DNA of 64,000 bases, taken from assembly GCF_017377775.1 (NCBI RefSeq), contig NZ_JAFVLN010000005.1, forward strand, positions 124,001 to 188,000, written 5' to 3'. The position numbers and the translations under genes are program-made. The notes under the pieces are model-generated. The model was not told the DNA's origin and did no database searches. It worked only from the letters and a program-made list of their open reading frames with translations. Source of the stretch: Streptomyces sp. VRA16 Mangrove soil. GTDB lineage: Bacteria > Actinomycetota > Actinomycetes > Streptomycetales > Streptomycetaceae. How positions within the stretch are numbered: position 1 is the first letter of the stretch; every line of letters starts with the position of its first letter. Below are positions 52,595 to 61,164 of this stretch, piece by piece.

Positions 52595-53290
52595 TCAGCA
52601 GGTGAAGGAGAAGTGCGCTGCGGCCTGGGTCGGCGTGGCGCCTTCGTCGTTTCCGGGGACGTCATGGACGGCGTGTGCGCCCTCGGAGCGCAGTCGGTCG
52701 GCCCCGGCGTACCGAGCCATCGCCGCGGCCGAGGCCCGGATGTCTGCCGGGGTGACGTCAGGACGGTCTCGTCCGGCCTGCTGTCGGAGGAGAGCGTCGA
52801 GGTCCGGGGTGAACCGCAGCATGGTCACCGGGGCGTCGAAGCGTCTCGCCAGGGCGATGAGGCGGGTGCGTGCCTGTGGCGTGACGTTGGTGGACTCGGC
52901 GACTGCTGTCTGTCCGGTGGCGAGCCGGGCGACGATCCTTCGGTCGCGTTCCTCGAAGACGCGGGCGTCTGCCGCGTCGGAGTCCCCCTCGGTGGGTGAG
53001 GTGCCGAAGAACTCCGCGCGGATGTCGTCGCTGGACACCACGGCGTCCTCGTCGATCTCTCGGCGCGCGATCAGAGCTCGTACGAAGCTGGTCTTGCCCG
53101 AAGCCGGCGGGCCGACCAGCACCACGAGTCCCGTCGGCACTCGGGTCGTCCGGCCGCCGCATGGGTCCCGAGCCTCGAGGTGGTGATCGCCGGCGCGGTC
53201 CAGGGCCTCTTCGCACTGCGTACGGGCATGGTGGTTCAGGCTCCGGCGCAGACGCTGCTGCTGCATCGATTCCGGTGGGTTCTTCGGCAT
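52595..53290 (-). CDS. AAA-type ATP-binding protein, polynucleotide-kinase-like
   Basis: A 231-residue P-loop protein. GLVVLVGPPASGKTSFVRAL is Walker A, and DAVVSSDDIRAEFFGTSPTE the Asp-rich substrate segment typical of T4 polynucleotide kinase-like and zeta-toxin-like kinases. TAVAESTNVTPQARTRLIAL and DRPDVTPADIRASAAAMARY follow the expected order. It could phosphorylate a nucleic acid end or a small molecule. ATG 53290 gives a 45-residue basic extension before the P-loop; a later ATG (MQQQRLR) is possible. It is divergent from a broken TetR gene. Confidence 0.82.
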   Translation of the reverse strand: MPKNPPESMQQQRLRRSLNHHARTQCEEALDRAGDHHLEARDPCGGRTTRVPTGLVVLVGPPASGKTSFVRALIARREIDEDAVVSSDDIRAEFFGTSPTEGDSDAADARVFEERDRRIVARLATGQTAVAESTNVTPQARTRLIALARRFDAPVTMLRFTPDLDALLRQQAGRDRPDVTPADIRASAAAMARYAGADRLRSEGAHAVHDVPGNDEGATPTQAAAHFSFTC

Positions 53291-53317
53291 GACCCCATCG
53301 TGCCCAACGGCACGAGC

Positions 53318-53990
53318 GTGCTGCGGGCCCATACCTGCTGCGGCCCCGCGCGGGGCGCCCGGCGCCACAGGGATGGCGTCCTGGTCGCCGCGCGTACGGT
53401 CTTCGCGGAGCACGGGATCTACGCCCCGATGGCGACCGTGGCCCGTCGGGCCGGGGCCGGTGTGGCGACGCTGTACCGGCATGTCCCGACCCGGGACGCT
53501 CTGTGCGGGGCGCGTTCGCGCAGCAGATGGAGACCTGCGCGCAGGCGCTCACCGACGCGCTGGCCGCCCCTGACCCGTGGCAGGGCTTCCAGCAGCTGGT
53601 CGCGACGGTCTGCGCTCCGCAACGGGCGGAACACGAGTTCCCAGCCGCGTTCGTCGCAGCCTTCCCGGACAGCACCTCGGAACACGCACAGTCCCGGCAA
53701 CGGGCCGAGCGGGACTTCACCACCCTGGTCCGCGGGGCCCAGGCACCGGGCGCGCTGCACCCCGACTTTCACCCGTCCGACCTCGCCGTGGTCGCGTCGG
53801 CACACTGCGGTCTGTTGAGCGCCCTGCCCGATGACGACGCGGCGTCCCGGCGGCTGGTGGCCTATCTGCTCCCGTCGCTCCGTCTTACCGACACGGCCAA
53901 CCAACCGCTGCCACCACCGAGTTCGCCGACCTTGCGCAGCCTCCCGCTGGCAAGCGACAGCCCTCAAAGGCAGCGCCCACTCAAGAACCG
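53318..53990 (+). pseudogene. TetR-family regulator with a frameshift
   Basis: The N-terminal frame gives the HTH: RDGVLVAARTVFAEHGIYAP, MATVARRAGAGVATLYRHVP, TRDAL. At about 53505 the reading switches to another frame that gives FAQQMETCAQALTDALAAPD, then PWQGFQQLVATV and VVASAHCGLLSALPDDDAAS. A one-base change in the run GCGGGGCGCGTTCG explains the break. The usual C-terminal end is also lost after about 53930. Both halves are typical of one Streptomyces TetR subfamily. Probably inactive unless the frameshift is a sequencing error. Confidence 0.75.
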
Positions 53991-54142
53991 AGATGACCCG
54001 GTACGTACTTTCGCACCGAGATCAAGGCCGAGAAGTCGGCCGACAAAGTCACCGGCAACGGCCGTGCCGCAGCAGCGCGTGAACCAGACCGTCAGCGCGC
54101 CCGGAGCCAAAGAACCATGAGGCGCAACGGCATCACGAGCCA

Positions 54143-54787
54143 TCAGGGGACCTTCCACAGCTGGACGTCGGTGGAAGTCCTGTCGCTCTTCGGTGCGCGT
54201 ACCTCCGAGGTGGCGAGAGTTCTGCCGTCGGGGCTGAGCGCCAGCCAGTAGCGCGTGCCGTCGTCAAGTTCGGTGGCACGGCCCGATGCCACGTCCCACA
54301 CCTTGAGTCCGTCCTCGCCGGTACTGACAAGAGACGTGCCGTCAGGGCTGAACTGCACGGTGGTCACGCCTTTGTCCGTGAGAGTGGTGGCGCGGCCGGT
54401 GGCGGCGTCGCGCAGCCAGATGCCACCGCTGTTCTTGCCGTAGACGCCGTCGCTACTGGCCAGCGTCCTGCCATCGGGGCTGAACGCCACCGAGGCGCTG
54501 GTGGTGGACTGGCGGGAGGCGACGACACGTCGCTTCGAGCGGTCCCACAGCCGGATTCCGGACTCGCCGGCGGCGGCGATGGATCGTCCGTCGGGGCTGA
54601 ACACCGCCTCGTAGAACGACCCTTCGTGATCACCCTCCAGCGTCGTCGCGACGGGACGGCTCCGGGACAGGTCCCACAGTCGCAATTGCCCCTGCCCCGC
54701 GGTGTTCCAGTCCGAGCCGGCGACCGCCAGCGTCTTGCCGTCGGGGCTGCACCGGCCCGGGTCACGAGTCCCGACAGCCCCGTTCAC
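54143..54787 (-). pseudogene. WD40-repeat protein, C-terminal fragment
   Basis: About 210 residues with four to five WD40 repeats, for example FSPDGRSIAAAGESGIRLWD, FSPDGRTLASSDGVYGKNSG, FSPDGTSLVSTGEDGLKVWD and LSPDGRTLATSEVRAPKSD. It has a natural end (VQLWKVP) but no start: the 5' side is cut next to the GNAT gene at 54799. It resembles the C-termini of large WD40 or Ser/Thr-kinase proteins. It is a different type from the WD40 domain at 34240-36000. Confidence 0.7.
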
Positions 54788-54798
54788 TCAGCACGGGC

Positions 54799-55338
54799 TC
54801 AGGCGGACGACGCGACCGACGCCCGTAGGCCGAGCCACTGCTCGGCGTCCCAGCCGTGGAACCGCTCCACCTCGGTGAAGCCCAGCTTCGCTGCGACGCG
54901 CATCGAGCCGACGTTGGCCGTCTGGGTGTGGAGCACCACCGGCTCGCCGGGAAGGGCGCCGTCGAACCAGGCGAGTGCCGCCGCGCACGCCTCGGCGGCA
55001 TAACCGAATCCCCATGCCCGCGGCAGAAACAGATACCCGAGATCGACCTTCCCCGCGGCAGCCGGGCGGCTGTGCCCCGGCGCTCTCCTGAGCAGGATCT
55101 CACCGATCATCGCCCCGTCGAGCTCGACGACGAAACACCCGGGCCATTGCCCAGGCACGTCCGGCACCTCGCGCTCAAGCTCATCAAGCGGGCGCGGGCC
55201 GCCAAGGTAGGTGTGCACCTCCGGCGACGCCAGCAGCTCGATGAACGCCGCGCGGTCCCGGGCCTCAGACTCACGGAGCACGAGCCGCTCCGTCCTGATC
55301 GGGGCAGGCGGCCAGGCGACGGGCCCTAACTCAGTCAT
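54799..55338 (-). CDS. GNAT-family N-acetyltransferase (RimJ/RimL-like)
   Basis: A 179-residue acetyltransferase of the ribosomal-protein-type subgroup. PAPIRTERLVLRESEARDRA is the signature opening and GYLFLPRAWGFGYAAEACAA the acetyl-CoA loop. LHTQTANVGSMRVAAKLGFT with EVERFHGWDAEQWLGL is the C-terminal block. The substrate may be a protein N-terminus or a small amine. ATG 55338 precedes the conserved region closely. No operon partners. Confidence 0.9.
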   Translation of the reverse strand: MTELGPVAWPPAPIRTERLVLRESEARDRAAFIELLASPEVHTYLGGPRPLDELEREVPDVPGQWPGCFVVELDGAMIGEILLRRAPGHSRPAAAGKVDLGYLFLPRAWGFGYAAEACAAALAWFDGALPGEPVVLHTQTANVGSMRVAAKLGFTEVERFHGWDAEQWLGLRASVASSA

Positions 55339-55348
55339 GACGGGCAAC

Positions 55349-56203
55349 CTATCGGACATCCGCGCACAGGCTTTCACCATGGTGGAAGCCAGTGGAAGCC
55401 CGCAGGGTCATGTCCGGGGTGCGGATGCGTACCAGTCCTGGAGAACACGATCGAGTGCCGCCCGGCCCACAGGTCCCCAGTTCGGCTTGCCGCCGGGGAG
55501 GCCCCGGTCCCCCGGCCAACTCGTCCCTGAGGCGCCACATCTGGTGGCCCCAGCAGCCCGCCACCTGGATCTTGTGGTGGGCCATGCCGGCCAGCGGCTG
55601 TCCGTCCGGTACCTGCATGCGCAGCAGGAACTCCGTCTCCCAGCGGGCCTCGTCGAGCACGTCGGGTACCCCGTTGTCGTTCTCCGGGATGCTCAGCAGC
55701 CCGTCGCGTAGGCCCGCGGTGTCGCCCTGGGCTCGTGAACGCTCGTAGGAATCCATCAACTGCCACGCCGCGAGCGCCCCGTTGACGACGTACTTGCCCT
55801 GGTCCCCGGCGTCGTACCAGCCGCCGCGCACATCGAGCGAGTAGGAGCAGTCGCCGGGCAGACAAGGGACGTCGGTGTCGCCCTTGTTGGGGGCGACGCC
55901 CAGATGCCCGGCCGGACGGGCGTAGGCGGCACCGGCGTAGGCCGCCTCGACCGGGGTGCCGCTGCGCGCCGGATAGAAGTAGCCGAGGGCGTCCTTGCGG
56001 AGCGCGGCGTAGGGGTTGTCGGCGATGTCGAAGGGCTGGCTGCTGTACGGGCCGACCACCAGTTTGTAACCGCTCCCAATTTTGCGGAACCCACTGAAGC
56101 CGGCGATGTGGACGTGGTCGCCGGACTCCGTGGTGGTCAGGGACTCCACTCCCGCGCCGCGCGGCTGAGCCCCGTGGAGGCGCCCACGCCACCACTGGTA
56201 CAC
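55349..56203 (-). pseudogene. family 9 glycoside hydrolase (cellulase-type), truncated remnant
   Basis: The translated piece has an N-terminal Ig-like part (HVHIAGFSGFRKIGSGYKLV, FDIADNPYAALRKDALGYFY). The GH9 catalytic start follows: CSYSLDVRGGWYDAGDQGKY, with the conserved Asp pair in DAGDQGKYV, then LLSIPENDNGVPDVLDEARW and MAHHKIQVAGCWG. The rest of the catalytic domain, including the acid Glu, is missing, and the ends run into unrelated frames. It must have been a secreted endoglucanase-type enzyme. Confidence 0.8.
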
Positions 56204-56210
56204 GCCTCCC

Positions 56211-56600
56211 TCATGCGCGGCGTGTACCTGTGATGGCGTGGGCGCGCGTCTGCGGATCCTCCCGGCCGAGCATCTCGGCGAGAGGAGTTCCGAATCGTGC
56301 GGCTGCGATGCGACGAGCCCGGACCTGGGCCCGGGTACGGGGGCGGAACTTGGCTTCCTTGCCGCAGCCGCAGGGCTCGAGACCCTCGTAACGCAGTCCG
56401 GCGTTCAGCACCACGGCCACGACGGTCCACGCCTTGGTGTCTCGGCGCCGTGGCGCCGCGAAGTCATGACCGGCGCAGAGCATGGGCTCGGCGCACCGCG
56501 GGCACGGGTTCGTGCCGGGCCCGGAATGCCGCTTGAACGCGACACGGCAGGACACGCACACGTAATGCAGCTTGTAGGGCTTCTCGGCGTAGTGACACAC
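56211..56600 (-). CDS. small Cys-rich (zinc-ribbon) protein
   Basis: A 129-residue protein starting at GTG 56600. YVCVSCRVAFKRHSGPGTNP, CPRCAEPMLCAGHDFAAPRR and RRDTKAWTVVAVVLNAGLRY form a zinc-ribbon with two CxxC pairs, followed by CGCGKEAKFRPRTRAQVR. Streptomyces genomes contain several such proteins, sometimes wrongly named deoxyxylulose-5-phosphate synthase. They are too short for that enzyme and probably bind nucleic acid or metal. The function is unknown. Confidence 0.78.
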   Translation of the reverse strand: MCHYAEKPYKLHYVCVSCRVAFKRHSGPGTNPCPRCAEPMLCAGHDFAAPRRRDTKAWTVVAVVLNAGLRYEGLEPCGCGKEAKFRPRTRAQVRARRIAAARFGTPLAEMLGREDPQTRAHAITGTRRA

Positions 56601-56639
56601 GAGACGACCGTACCCGCCGTGAAGGCCGCGGACGAGGCG

Positions 56640-57130
56640 GTTTCCATGGCGCGGCCAGGAACGGCTCGCTTCCGCCGCGCGGTTCGCCGCCTGCGCGGGA
56701 TCGTGCCGAAGGCCGTCTGGGCGCCCGGTCCCACGAACCGGAACGACGCGAGGCGGAACGCGCCGTCGAGGGTGAGGCGCAGACCACGGACGCCCTCGTA
56801 CGGGGTCCACGCCTCATGGGTCACCGTCGTCCGGGCGTACCGGCCCCTGGTGAACGGAACGTCGGTCCGAGACAACAGCTCTTCACCCGCCGGCTTCGAC
56901 GATCGTCTCGCCCGGTCCGTCCGCTGCCCGTGCGGCCTCCGCCTCGCAGCGGACGGCGCCGGTCAGGTCGGTGGAGTGGTGGCGAGCCGGGCCCTGGCCG
57001 CCGACCACAACAGGTGGTCGGCGGGCAGTCCGCGTCCGCCGCAGCAGCCGGCGAAGGGTGACGACGACCGGCAGCGGTCCTTCGCCACCTCGCGGTCTCG
57101 GCAGATACCGGTCGGTGCCCCGCTCGGTCC
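56640..57130 (-). pseudogene. glycosidase-associated C-terminal domain, frameshifted remnant
   Basis: One minus frame reads LTGAVRCEAEAARAADGPGE then TIVEAGG and a stop at 56883. The neighbouring frame continues EELLSRTDVPFTRGRYARTT, VTHEAWTPYEGVRGLRLTLD and GAFRLASFRFVG. These beta-rich segments look like the end of a secreted carbohydrate-active enzyme, with the frame broken at about 56880. Family not named. Confidence 0.45.
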
Positions 57131-57210
57131 TCACCGCTCCGCCCCGGTTGCGGGCCTCGGTCAGCGTCCCCGCTTCCAGAAGGCGTCAAAGCCGTCAGGA
57201 ACGAGAGAGG

Positions 57211-57540
57211 TCACGCGCGTGTCTCCGCGATGTCCGCCATGTCTACGAGCCGCTCGAAGAAGAACTCGTGCTTGAGGAAGGACACGTCGTACTCGTGGCC
57301 GGGGGCCGGCGGGATGAGCTGCGAGGCCTGGATCAGCCGCCAGCCGTCGAGGAGGGCGGCGACGCCGGTCTCGTAGGGCGGCTCGTCGCTGTCGCCCGAG
57401 GTGGGGGTGGTGCGGCCGGTGCCGTCGTACCGGGCCCAGCCGACGACCCAGGAGTCGAGGGCGGACGTCGACAGGTAGAGGACCAGCACCTGCTGACGCA
57501 GCGTCGTGGCCGAGGTGGTGGTCGTCCTGGCGGTGCTCAT
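57211..57540 (-). CDS. hypothetical protein coupled to the dioxygenase gene
   Basis: A 109-residue soluble protein. Segments are QQVLVLYLSTSALDSWVVGW, PYETGVAALLDGWRLIQASQ and EYDVSFLKHEFFFERLVDMA. Its ATG overlaps the TGA of the dioxygenase gene (ATGA), so expression is coupled. I recall small partners of this look next to phytanoyl-CoA dioxygenase-like genes in Streptomyces, but no function is known. Not a recognised enzyme fold. Confidence 0.75.
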   Translation of the reverse strand: MSTARTTTTSATTLRQQVLVLYLSTSALDSWVVGWARYDGTGRTTPTSGDSDEPPYETGVAALLDGWRLIQASQLIPPAPGHEYDVSFLKHEFFFERLVDMADIAETRA

Positions 57541-58379
57541 GCGGCGGGCTCCTGATGCGGGCGGTTGGCGACCCTGGTCACCCAGTGGTCGAGGTCGAAG
57601 GTGTCGTCACCGGTGAGCTCGCGCCACAGCATGACGCGGTTGTAGCGCTCCAGGCGGCCGGTGGCCTGCTCGTACCACGGGAAGTGAGCGTCGAGTTCCC
57701 TGCGCACCTGCGGATCGTCGAGGTCCGAGGTGTCCCACAGGCGCCGCTGGCGTACCTGCGGGTTGAAGCGGACCTTGAACATGTAGCGAGCGACGTCGCT
57801 GTCGTTGCGGCGGCCGCCGTGCCACAGGCCGTGGTGCAGAAACACCACGGTGCCGGCCGGGCAGACGAGGCGGTCCTGGCCGCGGAGGTTCTGGTAGCGG
57901 CCGGTGTCGGACTCGTTGGTGTGCCGAAGATGGCTGCCGGGCACGCTGAGCGTGCCGCCCATCTCCAGGGTGACCTCCTGCGGGTAGTACATGAGCTGGA
58001 CGTCGAACGCGTCGGGGCGTACGTCGATGATGGCGTCGGCGTGCAGCGGCTGGGCCTCGCCGCCGTGGGGCTCGCGGATGTGCACGGCGTGGTGGTCGAT
58101 GGTCGGCTCCGGGCCGACCAGGCTGTGCACGGCGCCTGCCACCTGCGGGAGTTCGAGGAGCCGGGCCACGAACGAGCCCTGGTCGTACGCCTTGGAGAGT
58201 GGGGTTCCGTACGGCACGTCCGGTACGCCGGCCGCCAGGACGCCCCGCGCCTCCGCGTTCATCTCGGGCGGCACCACCGCGTCCAGACGCAGGGCGCCGC
58301 GGGCCACGAAACGGGCCATCTTCACCGAACTCAGCAGGTGCTTACCCGCCCCCGAGGTGTTCTTCGCTGTTTCTTCCAT
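57537..58379 (-). CDS. phytanoyl-CoA dioxygenase family (Fe(II)/2-oxoglutarate) protein
   Basis: A 280-residue double-stranded beta-helix dioxygenase. The iron ligands appear in AQPLHADAIIDVRPD (His-x-Asp) and in VVFLHHGLWHGGRRND (distal His), with an Arg after it for 2-oxoglutarate. TLEMGGTLSVPGSHLRHTNE is the typical middle segment. It would hydroxylate an unknown acyl or natural-product substrate. ATG 58379 (an in-frame ATG at 58388 also exists) lies 72 bp after the stop of the AraC gene, and its stop overlaps the next small gene. Confidence 0.9.
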   Translation of the reverse strand: MEETAKNTSGAGKHLLSSVKMARFVARGALRLDAVVPPEMNAEARGVLAAGVPDVPYGTPLSKAYDQGSFVARLLELPQVAGAVHSLVGPEPTIDHHAVHIREPHGGEAQPLHADAIIDVRPDAFDVQLMYYPQEVTLEMGGTLSVPGSHLRHTNESDTGRYQNLRGQDRLVCPAGTVVFLHHGLWHGGRRNDSDVARYMFKVRFNPQVRQRRLWDTSDLDDPQVRRELDAHFPWYEQATGRLERYNRVMLWRELTGDDTFDLDHWVTRVANRPHQEPAA

Positions 58380-58451
58380 GACCGTCACGCTAGGAGCGGC
58401 GCCGGAGGAACGCGTGGGCCCTGCTCACCCTCTACTGGTCAATTTCCACTA

Positions 58452-59291
58452 TCAGGCGATGTCGGCGGCCCGGACCGCGCGCGGGGACGCCCCCAGCTCA
58501 CGGCGGCACGCCTTGTTGAACGCCTGGAGGTCCGGGATGCCCACGCTCGCGGCGACGGCGGGGATGGAGAGCGTGCTGGCCCGCAGCAGGTGCCGGGCCT
58601 GCGTCATCCTGCGCATCCGGATGTAGCCGATCACGGTCTCCCCCATGGCCGCACGGAAGAGCCGGGTCAGATGGTTGTGCGAGACACCGGCAGCCCGCGC
58701 GATCTCCGGCACGGTGAGGGGCTGCGCGAGGTGTTCCTCGACGAACGCGACCGCGGCCGCCACCGCCGCGTGCGTGGCCGGTGCCGCTCCGCCCTGCGCC
58801 GGAGCCAGTTCGGCCACCCGCCACAACGCGGCCCACACCTCGGCCACCGCCCGCGCCCGGGTGCTCGGCCAGGCGGCCAGGGCCTGCCTCAACTGGCCTT
58901 CCAACAGGGCGGCTTGGCGTCCGGCGTGCTGTACGGACGGCACGTCCCGGGACTCCCCCGCCGACCCGAGGCGCAGGTGGACGTAGAGGTGCTCGGAGCG
59001 GCCCCGGTAGCGGTAGCGGACCGGTGTGCCCGGCGGCACGAGGCTGACGCTGCCGGGGCGGATCTCGTGCGCGACACCGTCGACGGTGAGCTCGGCCTCG
59101 TAGTCGTACAGGTGGAACTGCCACAGGTCCGGCAACTGGAAGTCGTCGACGTGCCCCGCCGGGCCGTGGATGCCGACACCGATCGCGACGGGGACGGGCG
59201 GCTCGTCGAGTGGGACGAGCACGGTGGAGGAGTGCGGCGTGGACGAGGGCGGCGTGGACGAGTGCGGCGTGGACGAGTGCGGCGAGCTCAT
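58452..59291 (-). CDS. AraC-family transcriptional regulator
   Basis: A 279-residue regulator. The N-terminal cupin-like sensor includes FQLPDLWQFHLYDYEAELTV and RPGSVSLVPPGTPVRYRYRG. The C-terminal double HTH is AVAFVEEHLAQPLTVPEIAR, VSHNHLTRLFRAAMGETVIG and PAVAASVGIPDLQAFNKACR. The first 23 residues are a low-complexity Ser/Thr/Pro/His run produced by a 15-bp tandem repeat. It directly precedes the dioxygenase gene and probably controls it. Its ATG overlaps the TGA of a truncated glycosidase tail (ATGA). Confidence 0.9.
   Translation of the reverse strand: MSSPHSSTPHSSTPPSSTPHSSTVLVPLDEPPVPVAIGVGIHGPAGHVDDFQLPDLWQFHLYDYEAELTVDGVAHEIRPGSVSLVPPGTPVRYRYRGRSEHLYVHLRLGSAGESRDVPSVQHAGRQAALLEGQLRQALAAWPSTRARAVAEVWAALWRVAELAPAQGGAAPATHAAVAAAVAFVEEHLAQPLTVPEIARAAGVSHNHLTRLFRAAMGETVIGYIRMRRMTQARHLLRASTLSIPAVAASVGIPDLQAFNKACRRELGASPRAVRAADIA
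59226..59285 (-). repeat. 15-bp tandem repeat inside the AraC gene start
   Basis: About four units of GCGGCGTGGACGAGT encode the N-terminal SSTPH-type repeats of the AraC protein. Replication slippage would change the repeat number in whole codons and so keep the frame. Confidence 0.8.
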
Positions 59292-59480
59292 CCGGCAATG
59301 ATCGCTGCTGCCTCCCGGCTCCCGCGCAGCACCGTGTACGAGCAGGGCGGGAGCGCGACGACCGGGCCGGTGACGCGGTCGTCGACGGGATCGGCGGGGG
59401 CCGGGCCGTAGCGGCCCGTGGCATGCGGCCGCGCCGCGAACGCGCTCCGGGTGAACTCGGTGTCGTCGTCCGCCCCGGCC
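59288..59480 (-). pseudogene. C-terminal tail of a glycosidase-like gene
   Basis: The minus frame ends GADDDTEFTRSAFAARPHAT, GRYGPAPADPVDDRVTGPVV, ALPPCSYTVLRGSREAAAII and AG-stop. This Pro-Pro-x-S-x-T-V-L-R ending resembles the last beta-strand of GH39/GH51-type glycosidases (LPPYSVTVL). The rest of the gene is missing: homology is lost before 59480, next to the TauE/SafE remnant. Confidence 0.5.
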
Positions 59481-59520
59481 AGGCGCAGCCGCCGCTCCGC
59501 TCCTGGTCGGGCTTCCCGCC

Positions 59521-59948
59521 TTGTCCGCGAACGTGACCAACCTCGTTGCGGGTATCGCCTGTTGGCCCGGTTCGACTCTCACTTCTCGACCCGATCCGGC
59601 GGGCCTGGGACCTTGGCCGCGTCGCTGGATCCCGCTGCCGGCCGCAGGCGGCGCAGCGGGGGCGGTTCTGCTGATCTCCAACCCGAGCGGGGTGTTCACC
59701 CACGTCGTGCCGTTCCTCGTCCTCATCGGCTCGCTGACGCTGCTGATGCAGCCTTGGCTTGCCGCCCTGCGTCAACGGCGCGCGGACGAGCGTCCCGCGG
59801 GGTCCCAGGGCGGGGTTCTCCCGATCGGGCTGATCACCATGTCGGTGTACGGCGGCTCCTTGGGAGCCTGTTCGAGCGGCTACGCCGACTGGTCGCCCCG
59901 GTCGGGATCGGCCTGGCCATTCCACTGCGGATCACTTCTGCGGGCTGA
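59521..59948 (+). pseudogene. TauE/SafE (sulfite exporter) permease remnant
   Basis: The frame SANVTNLVAGIACWPGSTLT is followed by the membrane segments LPAAGGAAGAVLLISNPSGV and FTHVVPFLVLIGSLTLLMQP, then GLITMSVYGGSLGA. This is the middle of TauE/SafE transporters. The N-terminal half is absent. After 59860 another frame gives the end APVGIGLAIPLRITSAG, so a deletion and shift join the two. Confidence 0.65.
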
Positions 59949-59973
59949 TCGGTGCCGTCCGGCGGTGGCGTCC

Positions 59974-60522
59974 TCAGCGGCCGATCCTGCGGCAGGAGTC
60001 GGTCAGGGCCGAGTCGGCTCCGGTCTGTTGCGACCAGTCGCACACGAGCCCCATGTCGTAGGTGCTGCGCGGCCGCGGCTGCGGGGCGGGGTGCCGACGT
60101 TTCATCCGCTGCGGGCCGTGGTGGCGCAGGGTGTGATGACGCTGCGCTGCGCTCGTCCGCGGCGCCGCAGGTCCGGCAGCCGGACGACGCGGCACCCCCT
60201 CGTGCCGACGAACAGGAGCTCGGTGTGGCGGTCGCGCGTCAGCGTGAGCCGCCGCCCCTGGCGTCCTGCGCCTCGACGGCGCGGCTTGGTGACGCTGCTG
60301 GCGCTGGCCCGGCTTCTTCTTCGTCCGCCGCACCGTGGTGTCGAGCAGCGCCTCGCGCGCGGAGCCCGGAGTGACCTCCGACGCCTCCGGGCCCCGTCCG
60401 CCCTCCGGCACCAACTCCCGTTGCACAGCCGGTCTGTGCGGCACGGGACGACCATCGACGGTGGCGCAGCCCGTGGCACACACCAGCACAGCCAGGACAG
60501 CGGACAGGAGACGCAGACGCAT
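59974..60522 (-). CDS. small secreted lipoprotein
   Basis: A 182-residue protein with the signal sequence LRLLSAVLAVLVCATGC, which ends in a lipobox. The middle is a basic, Arg/Pro/His-rich disordered linker. The C-terminus STYDMGLVCDWSQQTGADSA with LTDSCRRIGR is conserved in Streptomyces lipoproteins. ATG 60522. No enzymatic motif; probably a surface-anchored protein of unknown role. Confidence 0.75.
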   Translation of the reverse strand: MRLRLLSAVLAVLVCATGCATVDGRPVPHRPAVQRELVPEGGRGPEASEVTPGSAREALLDTTVRRTKKKPGQRQQRHQAAPSRRRTPGAAAHADARPPHRAPVRRHEGVPRRPAAGPAAPRTSAAQRHHTLRHHGPQRMKRRHPAPQPRPRSTYDMGLVCDWSQQTGADSALTDSCRRIGR

Positions 60523-60639
60523 CCGCCCAGCCTCCCCGATACGTGACGGCGATCACGCGCGCCGCGCCCTCGGTCACCTGGCTTTTGTGGTGTCGGGCGG
60601 CATCCGCAGGACAAGCCGCCCGATATTTCGCCGGACCCG

Positions 60640-61164
60640 TCACCCGACTTGAGCCTTCTCCATGACGATCTCCGCGACGCGCGAGGGCACGACATCAGTG
60701 GTGTCGATCACCTGGGCTTCCCGACGGAGCCAGGGCAGGGCACGCTGATACTCACTCAAGTGATCGAGGCGCCACTGACGAGCAGCGATGCTCTCAGGCT
60801 TGCTGTCGGTCTCGATCCGCGTGACCAGGGTGTCCTGGTCCGTGTCCAGCAGGAAGTGGTGGACGGGGACGCCGGCTTCGGTCAGACCTCCATGAATCTC
60901 CTGCCAGTACTGCTCGACCAGCACGGTCTGGGTGACCACCAAAGTGCCACCCACGTAGTCGAGAATCTGCCGCGCGGATTCCACCACGAGTCCTCGCCAT
61001 GGCGGGAAATCCTGAAAGTCACGTTCCGGAACCCCAAGCACGTGCCAGAGCATCTCCCCGACCTTCTCTGCATCGAAGAGCCTTGAGTCCGGTATGCGAG
61101 AGGTCAGCTCCTTCGCGGTCGTGGTCTTGCCCGCCCCGAAGGTGCCGTTCAGCCAGATGATCAC
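60640..61164 (-). CDS. TmrB-like P-loop ATP-binding protein
   Basis: A 174-residue P-loop NTPase. IIWLNGTFGAGKTTTAKELT is Walker A, and the opening WLNGxFGxGKT is characteristic of the TmrB (tunicamycin resistance)-like group. RLFDAEKVGEMLWHVLGVPE, GTLVVTQTVLVEQYWQEIHG and HFLLDTDQDTLVTRI follow. It fits a small-molecule kinase or nucleotide-dependent resistance protein. Whether it confers any resistance is not known. No operon partner. Confidence 0.85.
   Translation of the reverse strand: MIIWLNGTFGAGKTTTAKELTSRIPDSRLFDAEKVGEMLWHVLGVPERDFQDFPPWRGLVVESARQILDYVGGTLVVTQTVLVEQYWQEIHGGLTEAGVPVHHFLLDTDQDTLVTRIETDSKPESIAARQWRLDHLSEYQRALPWLRREAQVIDTTDVVPSRVAEIVMEKAQVG

Noticed and set aside
53995..54140. 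A peptide-like plus frame (TEIKAEKSADKVTGNGRAAA)
   Set aside because: Short, with no start, no ribosome binding site and no family. It may be a relic but cannot be supported.
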